Assembly (NCBI RefSeq): GCF_030272615.1
Contig: NC_081405.1
Span: 158,273,954-158,337,953, forward strand
Direction of reading: 5' to 3'
DNA: 64,000 nucleotides
Source: Cryptomeria japonica
Lineage: Eukaryota; Streptophyta; Pinopsida; Cupressales; Cupressaceae
This document shows, piece after piece, positions 62,119 through 64,000 of this stretch (its first letter is position 1; every line of letters starts with the position of its first letter). A program made the translations under genes and the position numbers. Under the pieces are notes generated by a model. That model worked only from the letters and a program-made list of their open reading frames with translations. It was not told the DNA's origin and ran no database searches.

Positions 62119-63385
62119 TGTTGAGAATGGGTGTCTCAAACTTACCGGTTTAAATCTCAAGCAAATGACACTTGGTCTCTGAAATGAGCAGTTCGGTGTG
62201 GATAACGTTCATGTTATTGATCATCTTCGAAGGGAACTGAATAACCTTCATGTTATTGATAAAGCAGTTGATAACCTTTGTGTTATATACCCACCTGGAG
62301 AAGAAATGTGCAGAGCGTTGCGGGATAGCGGGGAAAGGAAACTTAGTATTTCCCCTTTAACCACAAAATCTGACAAAGGCATGATGAATAGGGTCGCGCG
62401 ATAGCAGGAAGAAAGAGACTTGGTCTCCGTCTCCCCACTCCATGGGACTCTAAGGATCAAATAAGAAAACATGCAAGGTAGAAGAAGAGAAACAACTTTA
62501 TCTTCCTCGCTATCCCACGAGGGTTTTCTAATAGTCAAAGGTGTAGTGCGGGATAAAGAAAAAGGGTGAAGGAATGATTCTTCCCACCACTTCACATGAT
62601 GAACAATAGTTGAACAATGGTGCTATGGGCCAATAGGGAAGCAAAGAGACTTATTTTACCCACCACCCCACTGGTAATTTGAGGGTCTTCGAGGAGCACT
62701 ACGGGCTAACTAGGGGAGTAGGAGACATGCTCATCCCACCATCCCACAATGATGTCAAAAGTGACTTTGGTGACAAGTTAAGCTAAGAGTGACTAAGGTG
62801 GGGACCATGGCCAAATATGAAAGACTTGTTGAGTTGTATGTAGATGATTGGTGGAAACTAAAACGACTCAAAAGAAGCGATGGAGAAAACATGGTGTGTT
62901 ATTGACAATTTGAGGAGGTTCAACATTTGGAGATGTGGTAACTAAATCGAATTGTTTTTCAAGTGTGAGTTGGTTGTGCTGGATGATAGGTTGATGAGAT
63001 ATTGATTCTTGTCATTGTGTAGAGAGGTTGAGTGTCGATTGGTAATTCTGTAATGTTGAATTGAAAATTTGATTGTGAACATAATCTTCTGAACTGTTTT
63101 GCTTGAATAGAGACCAGATTAAAGCTTGAAAATTTGTAACTTGTATGCAAATATTTTTTTACTCTAGTACAAGAGATTGCTTTGGTGTATGGGTTTTTCA
63201 CCAGTAAGGGTTTTCCTACGTGAATTCCAATGTACTACTCTGTGATTATATGTTTGTCATGTTGCTTTGTTTGTCTTGTATTGTCTATCTTAAGTTGTTG
63301 TAATTCAAATTGAAACACATATCTTCTTTTCTCCCCTAAGAAATTAACATTAGGAAGGTGTTTTCCGCACTCTTCTTTCCTTACA
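62119..63385 (+). repeat. 5' LTR of a Copia element (left end uncertain)
   Basis: The right end is fixed by CTTACA (63380-63385) followed by a methionine-tRNA-type primer site. It contains TTCACCAGTAAGGGTTTTCC, common in plant Copia LTRs. The proposed left end TGTTGAGAATGG at 62119 is where LINE similarity ends, giving about 1.27 kb; the second LTR is outside the window, so this cannot be checked here. GCGGGATAGCGGGG-type phrases recur near 62320, 62395 and 62550. Confidence 0.5.
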
Positions 63386-63387
63386 GG

Positions 63388-63402
63388 TGGTATCAGATCC
63401 TG
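63388..63402 (+). other. Copia primer binding site
   Basis: TGGTATCAGATCCTG lies three bases after the LTR end and matches the TGGTATCAGA sequence that pairs with initiator methionine tRNA in plant Copia elements. Confidence 0.85.
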
Positions 63403-63498
63403 GCCAGTTGTGTTATCCTTGTGGGTAGGATGGGTTTTTTGTGTTAATTCTATAGTGGGATTTTTGTATAAGTTTGTTTGAAATGGTAGACTGAGATG

Positions 63499-64000
63499 GT
63501 GAGCACATCAGGAAGAGTGGATATTGAGAAATTGAATGGAGGTAACTACTAGTAATGGAAACTCAAGATGGAAGACTTGTTGGTTGATAGAGACTTATGG
63601 GTTACACCGTCTGGATCAAAACCATCAGGCATGAAACAAGAAGATTGGGACCTCACAGATAGGAAGGCCAATGGGTTGATCAGATTATGCCATATAGATT
63701 TTGTTCTCTTGAATGTTCATGAGGAGAATATAACAGTTTCTTTGTGGATGAAACTTGGTAATATTTATTAGGGAAAGTCTCTGGTAAATAAGTTGTTCCT
63801 AAGGAAAAATTTATACTCCTTGAAGATGAGAAAAGGGACATCTGTGGTGGATCATTTAAGTGATTTCAACATGATTATTACATAGTTAACTTCTGTGGGA
63901 GTAAATATTGAGGATGAGGATTGTTGTATGATTTTGTTGTGTTCCTTGCCAGACACATGGGACCATCTGGTTATGTCTATTGGGAGTACAACAATCACTT
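63499..64000 (+). pseudogene. Copia gag remnant, cut by the window end
   Basis: Translation starts MVSTSGRVDIEKLNGGNY, then after stops WKLKMEDLLVDRDLWV, LIRLCHIDFVLLNV and VVDHLSDFNMI, and ends LCSLPDTWDHLVMSI. This is the order of the UBN2-type Copia gag (F.G.NY..W...M...L....LW, then LP..W). At least three in-frame stops lie within 300 codons, so the copy is defective. Confidence 0.82.

Overview
The window is nuclear DNA from a seed plant with a large, repeat-filled genome. It holds plant-type Ty3/Gypsy (Tat lineage) and Ty1/Copia retrotransposons, plant L1-like LINEs and one intronless allene oxide synthase-like CYP74 gene. Very low gene density, AT-rich spacers and deeply nested, decayed transposons suggest a gymnosperm, but that is inference. 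I found one host gene; nearly everything else is mobile or tandemly repeated DNA.

Layout. 1-2867: 3' end of an old Tat-like element (3' LTR 907-2867 with an 85-bp tandem array). 3037-7667: 4.6-kb minisatellite of a 20-bp unit that keeps switching strand, followed directly by a (CT)n tract to 7843. 7894-9750: AT-rich DNA. 9750-14940: decayed LINE. 15426-16587: probable solo LTR. 17487-18911 (minus): allene oxide synthase-like CYP74. 19022-25126: AT-rich intergenic DNA with a compound microsatellite at 20821-21043. 25127-32972: solo LTR of one family, split by a degenerate minus-strand Copia element (26571-32555). 32973-41490: old decayed DNA containing a pair of about 550-bp direct repeats. 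41500-43569 and 59828-62118: two halves of a second LINE. 43570-59827: a recently inserted 16.3-kb Tat/Gypsy element that split this LINE. About 62119-64000: 5' LTR and gag start of another Copia element, running off the window.

The young Tat element is the most interesting part. Its LTRs (769 and 767 bp) differ by one substitution and one 2-bp indel, and it is flanked by the 5-bp duplication GGAAG. On the plus strand it has a 2.4-kb leader, gag-protease, a G-patch segment, and RT / RNase H / second RNase H / integrase. On the minus strand it carries a GC-rich gene for a plant mobile domain (PMD) protein with a coiled-coil tail. A TATA box, a strong 5' splice site and a 3' splice site suggest that this antisense gene has its own promoter and a leader intron.

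Four kinds of non-coding structure in this element stand out. (1) GCGTCTGTG motifs spaced 19 or 21 bp apart form two clusters in the gag leader; a third, inverted cluster lies inside the predicted PMD intron. (2) Five bulged hairpins (GGYG, AAAA bulge, variable 4-bp stem, CGCY) show compensatory stem changes and bracket the RT-integrase region. (3) A hairpin touching the polypurine tract is shared with the diverged element at 1-2867. (4) A short repeat array, CTGTTCATCACAAAGTG, also lies in the predicted PMD intron.
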